Under the pieces are notes generated by a model that was given only the letters and a program-made list of their open reading frames with translations, did not search any database and was not told the origin of the DNA. A stretch of DNA of 64,000 bases from Odontocerum albicorne (taxonomy: Eukaryota > Arthropoda > Insecta > Trichoptera > Odontoceridae): assembly GCA_949825065.1 (NCBI GenBank), contig OX463846.1, positions 16,588,205 through 16,652,204 of the forward strand. Reading direction: 5' to 3'. Made by a program: the position numbers and the translations under genes. Of the stretch, positions 43,711 through 55,049 are shown in pieces (within the stretch, counting starts at the first letter, position 1; every line of letters begins with the position of its first letter).

Positions 43711-45440
43711 ATGAGTGGACCGAGTAAAAGACAACGAACCTATAATTTTAATACTGACTGGGAGGAATCATATTGTTTCGTTAATTTGAAAAATAAATGC
43801 GTTTGTTTGTTGTGTGGTAGTAGTATTGCAGTGCCGAAGAAACATAATGTTGAACGACACTTTCAGACAATTCATGCCACTTTTGATGTGAATTATCCAC
43901 TTAAATCTGAAGTAAGAAAGAAAAAAATATGTCAACTAAAATCAAGTCTAACTGCACAACAGACTGTTTTCACTAGACATGTGGAAAATTCTAAAAAGGC
44001 CACCATTGCTTCTTTCAAAATTTCTCACATGCTCGCAAAAAAGAAGAAACCTTTCATTGATGGTGAGTTGTTTAAAGAACTATTTTTGACTGGTGCCGAT
44101 TGTTTGTTTGATTGATTTTCTAACAAACGTGAGATTGTCTCAGCAATACAAGACTTACAGTTGTCAAATAACACCGTCACAAGAAGAATACATGTAATTT
44201 CAACAGACATACAAACTCAGTTAAAGACTGACTTGGAAATATGTGACTGGTTCTCGCTACAATTTGACGAGTCAACAGATATATCAGACACCGCACAGTT
44301 AGCAGTTATGGTGAGAATGGTATTTAGTAACTTCACAGTAAAAGAGGATTTGTTGTAAATATTACCTGTGAAAGGACAGACAAGGGGTGAGGATATTTAT
44401 AATACATTCAGAACATACGCCAAGTCAATAAATATGCCTTTGCACAAGCTGTCTGCGATAACCACAGATGGGGCATCAGCAATGGTAGGTAAAAACAAAG
44501 GATTTATTGCCTTCTGCAAGAAGGATGAATCATTTTCAAACTTTATGTCCTACCACTGTATTATCCACCAGGAAGCTCTGTGTTGTAAAATATTGCCATT
44601 TGAACACGTTATGAAAATAGTTACAAAAATAATCAATTCTATTCGAGCAGCTCCTTTGCAACACCGACTTTTCAAGGCCTTGTTAGAAGATACTGAAGAT
44701 AAAGAACATGATCTTATTCTACATACTGAACTGAGTACGTTGGCTCAGTATAGGAAACACTTATAAAGGATAAAAAGGAAAATGATGATGAACTAGCTGA
44801 CTCTCGCTGGCTGATTGATTTGGGATTTCTCACAGACATGATGGAAAAATTGGGAAAGACAAAAACATAGCTGAAATGATAAGCTCTGTAAAGTCGTTTA
44901 AAGCTAAATTGGATTTGTTGATATCACATCTGCAGATCAATTCTCTCGTGCATTTCCCACATATGAAGAAAATGCTAGGTAACAATGAATTAAATGGGTC
45001 ATTATTTATTAAGCATCTTCAAGTGTTAAAAAAACAGTTTGAAGAGAGATTTTTGCAGTTTACACATATCGAGCCAATTGTTTCCTTCTGTATCAATCCT
45101 TTTACTTGCCAAATAAATGTAATGGAAATGGCCGCATGTATTGCAGATTTTGTTCAAGGTAAGACAGAAGAACTAGAGTTAGAAATTTTGGACCTTAAGA
45201 ATGATATTTTGCTAAAATCCTTAATATCAGACAACTTTTGGAATACAGTGGACAGAGAAAAGTTCCCATTTTTGAAAAAAGCGGCATAGAAAATTGAATC
45301 ATTTTTCGGTTCGACATATTTATGCGAATCATTGTTTTCAAACATGAACTGAATAAAATCAAGATATAGATCTCGACTCACCGATGAGCATCTTTATGAT
45401 TGTTTGCTAACAGGATTATCTGATATCGTCATACTCTCCT
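43711..45440 (+). pseudogene. hAT transposase (BED zinc finger, SCAND3/GTF2IRD2-like)
   Basis: ATG at 43711 (MSGPSKRQRTYNF). A BED-type finger follows: WEESYCFV, then CVCLLCG and HNVERHFQTIH. Then come a TAA/TGA-interrupted body with FKISHMLAKKKKPF, the DWFSLQFDESTDISDTAQL region, AITTDGASAMVGKNKGF, SYHCIIHQEALCCK (the CxxH of hAT proteins), DSRWLIDLGFLTD, and the C-terminal YLCESLFSNMN, SRYRSRLTDEHL dimerisation segment. Stops fall after GADCLFD and after KEDLL; frames shift near 44765 and 44870, and another stop follows FLKKAA. The gene family has domesticated members in vertebrates; this copy is a dead transposon gene. Confidence 0.93.
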
Positions 45441-45621
45441 AATTATGAGTATGAGGCACTGGCACTGGCCAATGTTTTCAAACATGAACTGAATAAAATC
45501 AAGATATAGATCTCGACTCACCGATGAGCATCTTTATGATTGTTTGCTAACAGGATTATCTGCTATTTGCTATCGTCATACTCTCCTAATTATGAGTATG
45601 AGGCACTGGCACTGGCCAATG
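45335..45621. repeat. 140-bp tandem duplication inside the hAT 3' coding end
   Basis: The block from ttttcaaacatgaactgaat to ggcactggccaatg occurs at 45335-45474 and again at 45475-45621. The second copy has 7 extra bases (gctattt). It doubles the codons of the C-terminal SNMN-to-LTDEHL segment. Confidence 0.93.
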
Positions 45622-45949
45622 ATATGCAATGCCAAAGATCACTTTGACATATTGATATTATATATTTTTTATAAAATGTTTTCTTTGTATTTGTGTTTTT
45701 TGTTTACTTTGTTTACGTTTTGTAAATACATTTCTCTGTGTGTATGCAATTTGAATAATAATTTTATTATTTTGAAACATTTTTGTTTATTATTTATTAA
45801 TAAATTATGAATATAAGAAAATAAATTATGGGAAAATGAGAAGTTATGGAAGGAGTTTGTCGATTAAAAATAGGTGGTGCCCGCCACCCTACCGATATTT
45901 TAGAATGTGCTCTAGAGTACAAAAAGGTTGGGAACCCCTGTCCTAGACG

Positions 45950-46420
45950 GTGAAATCGGATAATCGAGACTTAGTTCCTTCAAGTACAAAATTAGAAACT
46001 TCTTTACCACTCCTTTTGCGGAAATAATGAGTGGAATAAAACTGAAGAAATTGTTAGGAGTCGATTGGTGAGGAAACAAAAAATGTTTGTCGTGAAAAAA
46101 AAGTCTGGCGTTAAGTCGTCTCTGCTTGATATGTATTATTGATGACTATGTAAAACAGCTTTTGAAAACGAAGAAGATAAAATTGTTTTACATAACGCTC
46201 CTCTTTACCACAAAGTGCTGTTTTGAATACATTATAATTTAATGGATCATTTTTTTTTTGTTTTTTTTTTGCTGTTCACCTATCAAGAGTGTTCTACGAC
46301 ATTTTCTGCTATAAATAAATACATATTAAAAAGTATTTGAAATTTTAACACCTATTAATAAATTTTTATTATATTCACATTATATAATATGATAAAAATT
46401 AATAAGTTAATTAATGTACT
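45950..46420. other. no gene seen
   Basis: AT-rich, with T-rich runs at 46250-46270. Confidence 0.35.
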
Positions 46421-46421
46421 T

Positions 46422-46590
46422 TATGGCCTAGTTGATAAATCTCCCAAACGGGGGTAGCGGATTTGAATGCCGTTGGAACCCAGATTTTTATAAAAAAAAT
46501 TTAATAAAGTGTTTCACTCTGGCTTTTACTTCAAATATATATGATTAGTTGGAAGAGATTAACTTAAGCCGTACTGTGAAAATTTAATAC
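46422..46590 (+). repeat. tRNA-headed SINE copy
   Basis: tggcctagttgataaatctc at the head, gcggatttgaatgccgttgg at the B-box, body with gtttcactctggcttttact, and tail gattagttggaagagattaa with a decayed stem. Confidence 0.72.
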
Positions 46591-47395
46591 AATATAATAC
46601 GTTAAAAGAAAATTAAACTGAGATTTAAGAATAACTTAAATTAACCTAATATAAATAATTTAAAACGTTATATTAAAAAAATATTTATCATAGAAAAAGT
46701 ATAGGGATTGCTTTAAATTGTCAAGTATTAATTGTGTTCATATTTATTTACAGATTGCAGTATTTAAATGAACTAAAAGAGTTGGTAGTGAAGTATCAAA
46801 ATTTGAAAATGAAAAATTAAAATAAAGAACCAGTCACGAACACTGTCTAAACTCTGACACAAGTGTCAGAAAACACTTGTATAAAAATAAAAAGACACGA
46901 TACTTCCATTGAAATATTTTAAAAGAAAAAGTTAAATTGGAATTAACGTTTTTTTTGCCTAGAATCAAGAGGGAAATCAGAGTTTATCTTAATATATCTC
47001 TGTCGTTCTTAATTATGTACTAAGGGTCGTGATAAATAGGATATTGGTGGTACAGATTACGACGACACGTCTCCACTCCTCTTCGTCACTTGACTTTTGC
47101 ATGGAAGTGTAAAGACTTTTAACTATCAATTATTTTCTTTGATTATTCGAACCTGCTGGCGCTCTGATTCGGTTTCTTCTTTTTGACACATTTATTATGA
47201 TCATCAATGTTTCCAGGTTATCTAGCTTATGTCTGGGAATGTGTCAAGAAACTGTAGAATACGCTAATTTTATATATGTTCGTGCACAAACCATCACATA
47301 TTAATTATACCACGCGTTTCCAGTAGGAGATATCAGAGTTCACACTATCATTTGTATCAATCAGGTGTTGTCCAGAGCATGTAGTCCCGATGTGA
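46590..47395. other. no clear gene; weak RT-like scrap
   Basis: Near 47040-47110 the complement reads EEEWRRVVVIC, reminiscent of an RT C-terminus, but it is too short to assign. The rest is AT-rich. Confidence 0.3.
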
Positions 47396-47399
47396 CAAT

Positions 47400-47500
47400 A
47401 TAATTTATTTGATCAAACACTGTTTATTTCACTTTTTGTAACGGTATAACCCTACCGGTTTCAAGGTTTTCACCTCATCTTCAGGGGAACACAAACATGA
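47400..47500 (-). repeat. Penelope-like terminal repeat (single copy)
   Basis: This matches one arm of the 4625-4829 inverted pair: on the minus strand ttcccctgaagatgaggtga, then ccttgaaaccggtagggtta, taccgttac, and aaataaacagtgtttgat. It begins right after the 3' end of the GIY-YIG fragment on the same strand, the place of a Penelope terminal repeat. Core words ctgaaga, gaaa and gtt are in hammerhead order. Confidence 0.65.
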
Positions 47501-47505
47501 CTAAA

Positions 47506-47995
47506 TTATGTTCGAACTGGTACCCATATACACGCTTCAACGGTTGGGGACATTCGGGTTGGGAACTGAGGGCTGAAGGAGGCATGGGACGATCTCGGCC
47601 AGCAGCGAAGAGATTTTTGGGATATAACATATGTGTTTACCAGATGTTCGCCTCGGTGTACTGACTTAGAAATTTTTAGGGCCTCTTGTCTGTCCAATTT
47701 ATTTCCGTTACTTCTGATATGTAAGAATTTGACATCATCGATAGAAAAAGTATGATTTTCACGGTGACAATGATTAACCATTTCAGAATAAATTAGAGGA
47801 ATTTCGTTCACGAAATCTCTTTTCAAAGGATCTTCCTGTCTTTCCTATATAGAAATTATCACAGTCAGCACATAAAAGTTTGTACACACCACTGTTGCTA
47901 AGTATTCCATTTTTGCCTTTCCCGTTAAATGCGAGTTTCCGGAGATCAAAAACTGGCTTTATGTGACTTGGAATTTCCTCTCACAATCAAATTCA
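47506..47995 (-). pseudogene. Penelope-like element GIY-YIG endonuclease region
   Basis: On the minus strand one frame gives SHIKPVFDLRKLAFNGKGK, GILSNSGVYKLLCADCDNF and YIGKTGRSFEKRF. After a one-base shift near 47815 the next frame gives YSEMVNHCHRENHTFSIDDV and KFLHIRSNGNKLDRQEALKI. GVYK and YIGKTGRSF correspond to the GIY and YIG halves of the nuclease with the following basic residue. The H-to-EAL-I tail is typical of Penelope C-termini. The RT part is not recognisable upstream. In the live element the domain nicks target DNA for reverse transcription. Confidence 0.82.
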
Positions 47996-47999
47996 ATGT

Positions 48000-48930
48000 T
48001 ACTTTCGTTTCATAATCTGTATGTTCACCTTGCATCTAGTCAACCCTACTCTCAGCCTATTCAGTAGGTCAAGGCATTGGTTTGGTATCCAGGAGCCATA
48101 TTTTTCGAGATCTCTATTCCTTCGTCAGTTGTTTTTTCTTTCCGCTTCAAAAACGCACTTTATCTGGAGCAATCGACAGTTCTTGCACTTTATTGATGAA
48201 AATGATTTCAGATTTTAATTACGATATAACTGTCTGATGACCGTATGAGGGGGGAGGGTCTTAGAATACACTAGAAGTGTGTTGAGGATGGTCGAACCGT
48301 GACATTTAACTTCTGGAGTATGGATATACTCGTACTTTTAGTGTTCCACGGGATTTTTGGCATCCGAAGTCAACAACAAATTGCTAAGGAAATGATTCTT
48401 GTACGTTTTCGGGCTTTTATTTACAATATCACAGAATAAGAATAAAATAAATATTTGAGTTCAGACTAGCTTTGTTTTAAAATGATCAGAAATACTAAGA
48501 TCTCTCTATATTTTACTAATTGTTATTAATGATACGATTTTTTTAATGAAAATCCACTCTTGCATACTGAAAGTTAAAATGAAATGTGTATTAATTAAAT
48601 GCCTGAGATAGACACAAAGGGTGTTTCATGAATAATTCAAATTAAATGCATAGACTTTATACAGACACTTAATTAACATTGCCACGCTGTTGCCTATTTG
48701 GCTCTTTAAAACCGTATTGTGGTAAAATATTTACTGTTAACGGTTGTGCGTAAATAATAATAAGAAATATAAAACTTGTAAACAAGTATTTCATTACAAA
48801 AAGTTTTTTTTTAATTTATAAAATGTAACACTTAATAAATTTAGATGTTGTGAGGTCCAAAAGAGAAAAATCGTAAGTAAGATAGGTAAGGTCAGAAATA
48901 GTTAAATAGTTGACGACCATGTAGCTTGTT
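48000..48930. other. possible further Penelope remains, then AT-rich DNA
   Basis: 48000-48230 is less AT-rich than its surroundings and lies just upstream (minus strand) of the GIY-YIG piece, so it may be worn Penelope sequence. No RT motif is readable. 48240-48930 shows nothing. Confidence 0.35.
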
Positions 48931-48934
48931 TCAT

Positions 48935-49000
48935 TCAGCTTTGTCTGGTTGGCTGGAAGAGATTGCCGCCTGGCAATAATAGAACCAGATTGTTTTTGCA
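48935..49000 (+). repeat. SINE 3'-tail fragment
   Basis: gtctggttggctggaagaga, the stem attgccgcctggcaat (48959-48974), then aatagaaccagattgt. Tail only. Confidence 0.75.
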
Positions 49001-49479
49001 AATTTGTTTTACTTATTTATTTTACACATGACAAGAAGTATACTCAATTATCGAAAAAACGACAGGTAATTTAATTTGGACACCCAATTTTAATGAATCT
49101 GGGTTTGTTGCCTTTCATTTGTTACAATAAAAGTGTTAAATAAATGTGCGCTAACCATAAAGATCACGGCCACCGACAATAAAAAAAATCGTTCTGTGGA
49201 CGGCAAGTATGATATATGTAATAATACCTCAAAATCGCTTAAGCGTAAAAATTATTTTAATGCCCAACTCTATACAGGCCATTTCCTAATTAATAAGGTA
49301 ATGAAAAGTTATCAGTAAGTTTGAGAAATAAAAAAAATAAATGATTAAAAGCTATTGTGGTGCCACGATACTCAGCAATGAGCAACTCGACTGAGAAGTA
49401 GAAGATACCGGGTAAAAAACGCATTGGTTTTAGGAGGTTAAGTTAAAAATAAATATTGTATATAAATGCGTTCTTATAC

Positions 49480-50170
49480 AAAAATCTCCGATTCCACTAC
49501 CCCCCTCAAGAGGGCGAAGTATTACCTCTTTATTTTGCAGGAAAATATTGTCAGGACTCGGGCCCTTGCTCGGGTAGGGTCGACCAATTAGTTTATTGCA
49601 GTTAAAAATAACCATTAAAAGTAGTGAACCGGGGGAGTCAAAAAAGAGAAAGCTCAGCTTGCGACAAGGGCTCCTATTGTAACATGTCTCAAAGGGTCAG
49701 ATTTCCCTTCCCTTTTCTAAAGGATGCAGAACGCTTGTCTTTATGAAGATCGGTAATTGGTGTTCCGTCTTACGATCTGATTTATTGCAGTCATAGATAA
49801 CTATTGATACTAAGGAAAAAATAAAACTTTGCGCAAGATATATTTCAGAGGGTGAATGCGCTTTTATGGCCGCAATTGTTAGGCGAACCTAAATAGCAAA
49901 AGGGTAAAAAATTTCTCTTCCCCTTTTCTAAAGAAATACGTCGCGCTTAATTTATTGCAGTCATAGATAAATATTGAAACAAAGCCTAGGAAGAAATAAA
50001 AAACTTCACTCAAGATATATTTCAAAGGAAGGGTGCACTATTGTCTGTGAGCAATCTAAGTATCGCCTTTAAGGTTACCGGATGCTATACAAAAAGATTC
50101 TCGACTTTATGACGCTGTTATAGTTTAAATAAACTATTAATTGCCGAAGTAACAACGAAACTCGGGTGGA
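49480..50170. repeat. three degenerate repeats, 170-190 bp apart
   Basis: tttattgcagt(c/t)a(t/a)a recurs at 49591, 49781 and 49951. Around it similar words recur in order: aactattgatac, gaaaaaataaaactt, gcgcaagatatatttcag and ttcccttttctaaag. The region is non-coding and joins the GC-richer block that follows, so both may belong to one unidentified element. Confidence 0.65.
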
Positions 50171-51150
50171 AAGATTTATTGTTATTTCAACGGTCACGAG
50201 GAACTTTCTATAGAGCTCTAATATGGCGGAGGTTAGCGAGATCCTTTATATTCAGGGGGAGCGATCTTCCCAGCCTCCATCCTCGCCACGAAGTTGTCAA
50301 GCTATCATCTATTCGTCTTAACGCCGTTCACGAACTCGAAAAGGCTTGTCACATATTTGATTGTTCATTTTATTTTGATACAATTTGTTCGGTAAATTCT
50401 GGATAATCTGCAAACGGGGCTCTTGCTTTTGACCTCCGTCTTTTATTGAGCAGATTCTGATTGTTGTCCAAACGACGATCTCGAGATAGACGTACAACTC
50501 CATCTCGGGTCAAAGTTAACTGATTCTGTCAGCAATATCGAGTGCGCGCAGGATTCGGGAGTCTTCAGGACCGGAACGAGTCGTGTGACTGTATTACGGC
50601 ACGAATTGACGCTCACCAACCATACTGTGGGGATTTCTTCACTTCAACGGCCCTGTAGTAACAGTATAAGGTCAGAGGGCCATATACGAGTCGACCTGGT
50701 CTTACACTTGAAGCGGATCTGGGATAATACATTGTGTCCTTGTATTGGAGTAAGATGAATCTTATTTATCCTCTTTTGGTTGTCATTTTATGGTGATATT
50801 TGAGTAAATCTAGAGATTGGCGAGATCTAATCTTTGCGATTTGGCACAATTCCGCAACGGACTGTTGTGAGATTACCCCTGATTAGAAAGTTACTTCGAC
50901 TGCCTGTCCATCTGAAAGGCTAGCGGAGTATCAGAGAGTAATCTGCCCATTTAATTTTCCTGGTGGAGTATCAGCTCGTCAGGATTAAATATACAACTAA
51001 TTAACAGCAAATATGTGTTTCATTATGTATTTCTACCTACCCAAGCACTAACGACTGCCTACCTCTTCCCACGACATCTTGAGATCTTATTGAGCCTTGT
51101 TTTACCTATACTGAGCTACCGGAGTAAGAGTCATACGTTGTAACATCCAG
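50171..51150. other. GC-richer unidentified block
   Basis: Distinctly less AT-rich than the window average, with words such as gcgagatcctttatattcag, tcgagtgcgcgcaggattcg and attggcgagatctaatcttt. No ORF above 75 codons and no recognised protein motif. Could be a non-coding part of a long-terminal-repeat or other large element, or host regulatory DNA. I cannot decide; it lies 370 bp downstream of the receptor exon on the gene's strand. Confidence 0.4.
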
Positions 51151-51520
51151 GCTTTTAGTAATCCAACGGAATTAATTAATTAAAGGGTTGCAAGTCTGAA
51201 AATATACATACCACTTTGATAAAATATAATACCTATATACTGTTGTACAGTATGATAAACGTTTTGATGAAATTATGTAAGAAAAAAAATAGATAAGTTT
51301 AATATAAAAAATAATAAAAATACAATGGAAAGCTGGATATGAAGACTAGATCTCAGTTTTATCTATTGCATTTCTACTGACATCTTTCTGGTTGGCTTAT
51401 TACTAATGGATAATTTTTTCAACACAGTTAAAACAGGTAAAAATATATTATTTGATAAAAAACTGATAAGACGCAGCAAATGTTTTGGAGTCACATTTAA
51501 TTATAAATAAAAAAACTCAC

Positions 51521-51657
51521 CTAAACGTGTCTAGGATCATGGTGAAGAGTACGAACTTCCCCAGGAGTGGCACCACGAGGGACGTAGGTGGAATAATCTC
51601 TGCTAGCAGCAAGAAGAACACAGTCAACGACAGCAGAATGCTGATGGAGAGGCTCAC
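51521..51657 (-). CDS. nicotinic acetylcholine receptor alpha-type subunit, M2-M3 exon
   Basis: A single internal exon of a Cys-loop ligand-gated cation channel. On the minus strand it follows a T-run acceptor (tttttttttcag, 51658 upward) and ends at a consensus donor (AG|gtgag, 51516-51520). The 137 bases encode 45 codons plus two bases: [15 protein letters not shown] and LLLAEIIPP form pore-lining M2, [11 protein letters not shown] the M2-M3 linker, and [10 protein letters not shown] the start of M3. The leftover AG would complete a Ser codon with the next exon, giving the DTFS join known from insect alpha1-alpha4-like subunits. Leu 9' and Glu 20' of the channel are conserved. The protein forms the acetylcholine-gated channel of insect neurons and is a neonicotinoid target family. 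No stop, shift or odd codon. Neighbouring exons must lie in other introns' distance, outside this window or unrecognised. Confidence 0.95.
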
Positions 51658-54438
51658 CTGAAAAAAAAAACCAATGACGTCTAATTTGAAAATCGGAAAT
51701 ACATCAGCACAGAAAATCTTAACCAATTGGTCACCCAAGAAATGAGACTAAAGTATTGTAGTTAGAGTGATTGTTTATATTTCTTTGTGTTTTTTTAACA
51801 CGTTTTGGAAAACTCATCATAAAAATAAAATTTACATTAATTAAATGTGAGTTGTTTTAGTATCTATTTTAGTTGCCTTAAATTTATTTGATTTAAGGAC
51901 TGTTTTAAATGTACGAGTATATCATGACAGTTTTGCTGAGCAACAATATTTAAATTTCATCTTCCAAGTATTGCAATCACCATATTTCAGTATAATGCTC
52001 TTCCACGAAAATAAATGTGAAAGAATTTTAAATTGTCCCTCGTTCCCCTCATTTGGCCACTTGTCTACTTATTAAATATGAATGTCGTCATTGGATGCTT
52101 TAAATGGACCACGAATCTTGAAAATCTTGGCAGCAGTTCCTTCTACGAGAAAATAATTACACTTAAAACATGACTTTACATATATTACTGGAAACATTTT
52201 TAAAACTATCGTAACTTAACTTAATAGATATTTTATCAATATTTCAGGAAAGAACTACTTAGAAATATTTTAACACATTTTTAATTCGTTTGATGAGACA
52301 CAATTTTGAAAAAAAGGAAATATATCCAAAAAAATATGTAAAATATTTTAACAGATTAAATATTTACTTCTTATCCATACTAGTGATATTGTTTATTATT
52401 TAAGGAGAAATAAGTTGGTTTTCAATCAAAGAGTGGATGATGAAAATTTGTTGAAATAATTTTTATATTGAATTTTTTTAATAAACAAGCTTATATCATG
52501 ACGTTGAGAAATATAAATATGTAAGACGATGAAATATACGAGTAGCTTTTTTATACAATATAATTGGAGCTTCCCTTTACTTTTTAAATTGAAAAATAAA
52601 TTAATGTGATAATCCGTTGAACAAATGAAAAATGAATATTTCAAGTTTTCAAATGTTAAATATTTTAAACGTTCTTCGTATCAGTTCTATCAAGTTTTTT
52701 GGAGGTTGTACCGCTTAGTTTGGCATCATAAACTAAACCACGCGGTAAAACACTTCAAAAGACCTTATACCTATACAACTGATTTATTGAACGAATATAT
52801 TTTTATGGAGCTAAATGCAGCATGAATTTGGCAGAAGAAGGGTTTAACCAACAGAAATGTTATGTAGATAGACGTACTAAGAAAAAATGAAGAGTTTGAA
52901 TGTTAATGAAATAAGGCGAAATAAAAACATCAGAAAAAAGTGCTTGGTTAAAATGGTTAAATTAAGAGTAAGATGAAAAAAAGAGCGTTATTATAATTAA
53001 AACACACGGAGAGAATGAATGACGAAAGACTGATGAAGTTAATTTTAATTGACATAATTGCGAAGATGTTGTTATTTAAGGTTAAATGCATTCTTATATT
53101 TTCATTTTTCTAAGCACTTATTTTTGGCAAGGCATACAGCCCTAGGCCTTCTGTATCCTGGCCTGTTTTGTGTAGCTGTGTTTACTCGTATGTATTTATT
53201 TTTTACGGCAACTTATACGAATCATATTTTAATTTTTATATTTTTCTTGTGACACCTTTTATTTCTATATACACGCACACTCACGTACTTTAATTATATT
53301 TTGTAAAACCTGTTAAAATGAAAATGAATAATGAACTTTTAAAATACACTCATCTTTATATAATTTTCACATATATTGAAAACATATATATTTCTTCATC
53401 CTATGGTGATCATAGAAAAAATATACTAAAATGAATTAATTATAAAGTATTTTTTTAAAGGCCGTATATTTGTAGAACTCCATTTTAGAATATGTAACAA
53501 TAAATTTTTCCGTTATTCCTCTGTTTATATTAATCCTCGATATTCGTGTTTCAACCACCTATCCCAAGGCTGTTTTCAAGCGGAATGATTCCGATTTGTT
53601 ACGAAAGCAGTGTTTAAGTCAGACCGGTCAGAGTGTGATATATTGGAAAAGGAAAAATGCTTTACACGTTAACTTCTTTATTGTTAAATATTCCATGTTC
53701 CCAAGTATTTTAAATGCATCTCTTTATATTTTTTTAACCAGGCACTAATAGTATTACAAATTATAATCTTAGCAAGCTGACAAAATTTTAAAATTTTTGC
53801 GCTCTATAAAGCTTTTTCGCAAATTTTATAAGCATAAATCATTCGATTTAATTAAGCCCGTGGAACGTGCCTCAAGTAGTTTTCAGACTTGAAAGTAACT
53901 TTCAGCGAAACTCGCGAAACTTTTCAGAGAGATTGAAGCTTTGAAAGGTAAGGAAAGATTCATCATTTGTTGAGAGCCCAAACCACTGACAGAGGTCAAT
54001 ATAATTTGTCGCTATTCAAGTAACAAATTTAAATTGGGAGGAGGTTACAATTTACTGAGCAAACTGACTTAAAAACTTATAATTGACCAAAGAATTATAA
54101 CTGTTTTCTGGTTTGATAAATAATTAAATTGATTTTCAAAATTTGAAGGTGCTAATTTTTTGTTTAAATTGAGCTAACCTGTAAGCATTGGTGAATTTAT
54201 AGTCCACGGGGTACAGCAAGAAGAATATTATTCATTTGTACTTATCATAATCATCTTTGGAGTTTCCCATTTATTTAGGGTCTGCATGACGAGACACGTC
54301 TCTCCAACGAGTCTTATCCAATATCATTTTGGACAGAATTTTTTTCACAGTTATCTGTTTCCAGGGACTTATACGAGTACTTCAAGTGTATAATTTTACA
54401 CAGTTTCCGTAGTATATTTCTATACCACTGAAGCATAT
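51658..54438. other. intron of the receptor gene, mostly featureless
   Basis: By position this is the intron upstream of the exon. A short RT scrap (HTERMNDERLMKLI at about 52973-53055, plus strand, family B-like) is visible. The rest is AT-rich. I found no TM1 or ligand-binding exon here. Confidence 0.5.
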
Positions 54439-54481
54439 AATATTTCAGTGTTTAAATTATTAATTTAAACACTGAAATATT
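54439..54481. repeat. perfect 43-base palindrome
   Basis: Arms 54439-54459 and 54461-54481 are exactly complementary around a single T; the arm starts aatatttcagtgtttaaatt. No loop to speak of. Confidence 0.97.
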
Positions 54482-54709
54482 TATCAGAGTGTCCTAAACA
54501 TATATGCATACTTAGATTGATTAATTATGTACTTATTAAGGCACATCTGAGATAAAAAACTTGAAACTAAAGAACACCGATATAGATTTTTATAATTATC
54601 ACAAATGTTCAAATTGTGGTTGTTCTTGTCCATACATTGCTGATAGTGTGGAAAAGTGGAATCATAAACATCGTGGATCATTTGGTTTGGTATATAGGTG
54701 CATTTTTTT

Positions 54710-55047
54710 CAATAGCTGCACTCCATGTATTCACTGTTACCGGTTTTGTGCTACACTTCATCTTTGATGAGTCTCCACAAACAAAAGTCCATTGACTTGA
54801 AGTCTGGGAGCGCAGATGCTTCAATGTTACATCTAGATTCAATTCACGTGTTCAGCAATTTTTCATGATAACCCCTAACATCACGACGGTAGTGGGAAGA
54901 TGCACCATATTGCAGGAAATAAAAGTCCTCCTCATCCCGAAACTCCTCACGAATGCGCGATAAAACAAATTCTGCACCAACTTCAAGTAAACGGTGCGGT
55001 GTAAAAGTGTATATACGTTGTTTTAATGTTAACACACTATATATCAC
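54710..55047 (-). pseudogene. Tc1/mariner-superfamily transposase scrap
   Basis: Minus frame reads EVGAEFVLSRIREEF, then DFYFLQYGASSHYRRDVRGY, where relatives have FQQDGAPPHY-DVRGYL. After a stop and frame change SALPDFKSMDFCLWRLIKDEV corresponds to the RSPDLTPLDFFLWG-LK block. The second catalytic Asp has become Tyr and the third (SMD) remains. This belongs to the insect transposase group with the DVRGYLD motif, different from the mariners in this window. Old fragment. Confidence 0.75.
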
Positions 55048-55049
55048 TT

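Larger units (their letters stand above)
42900..45940 (+). mobile_element. hAT transposon, complete but inactive, 8-bp TSD
   Basis: Starts cagaggttcccaacc and ends ggttgggaacccctg, short imperfect hAT TIRs. It is flanked by tcctagac at 42892-42899 and 45941-45948, a perfect 8-bp target duplication. Length 3041 bp includes a 268-bp MITE nested in the 5' region. It encodes a BED-finger hAT transposase, now broken. Confidence 0.95.
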
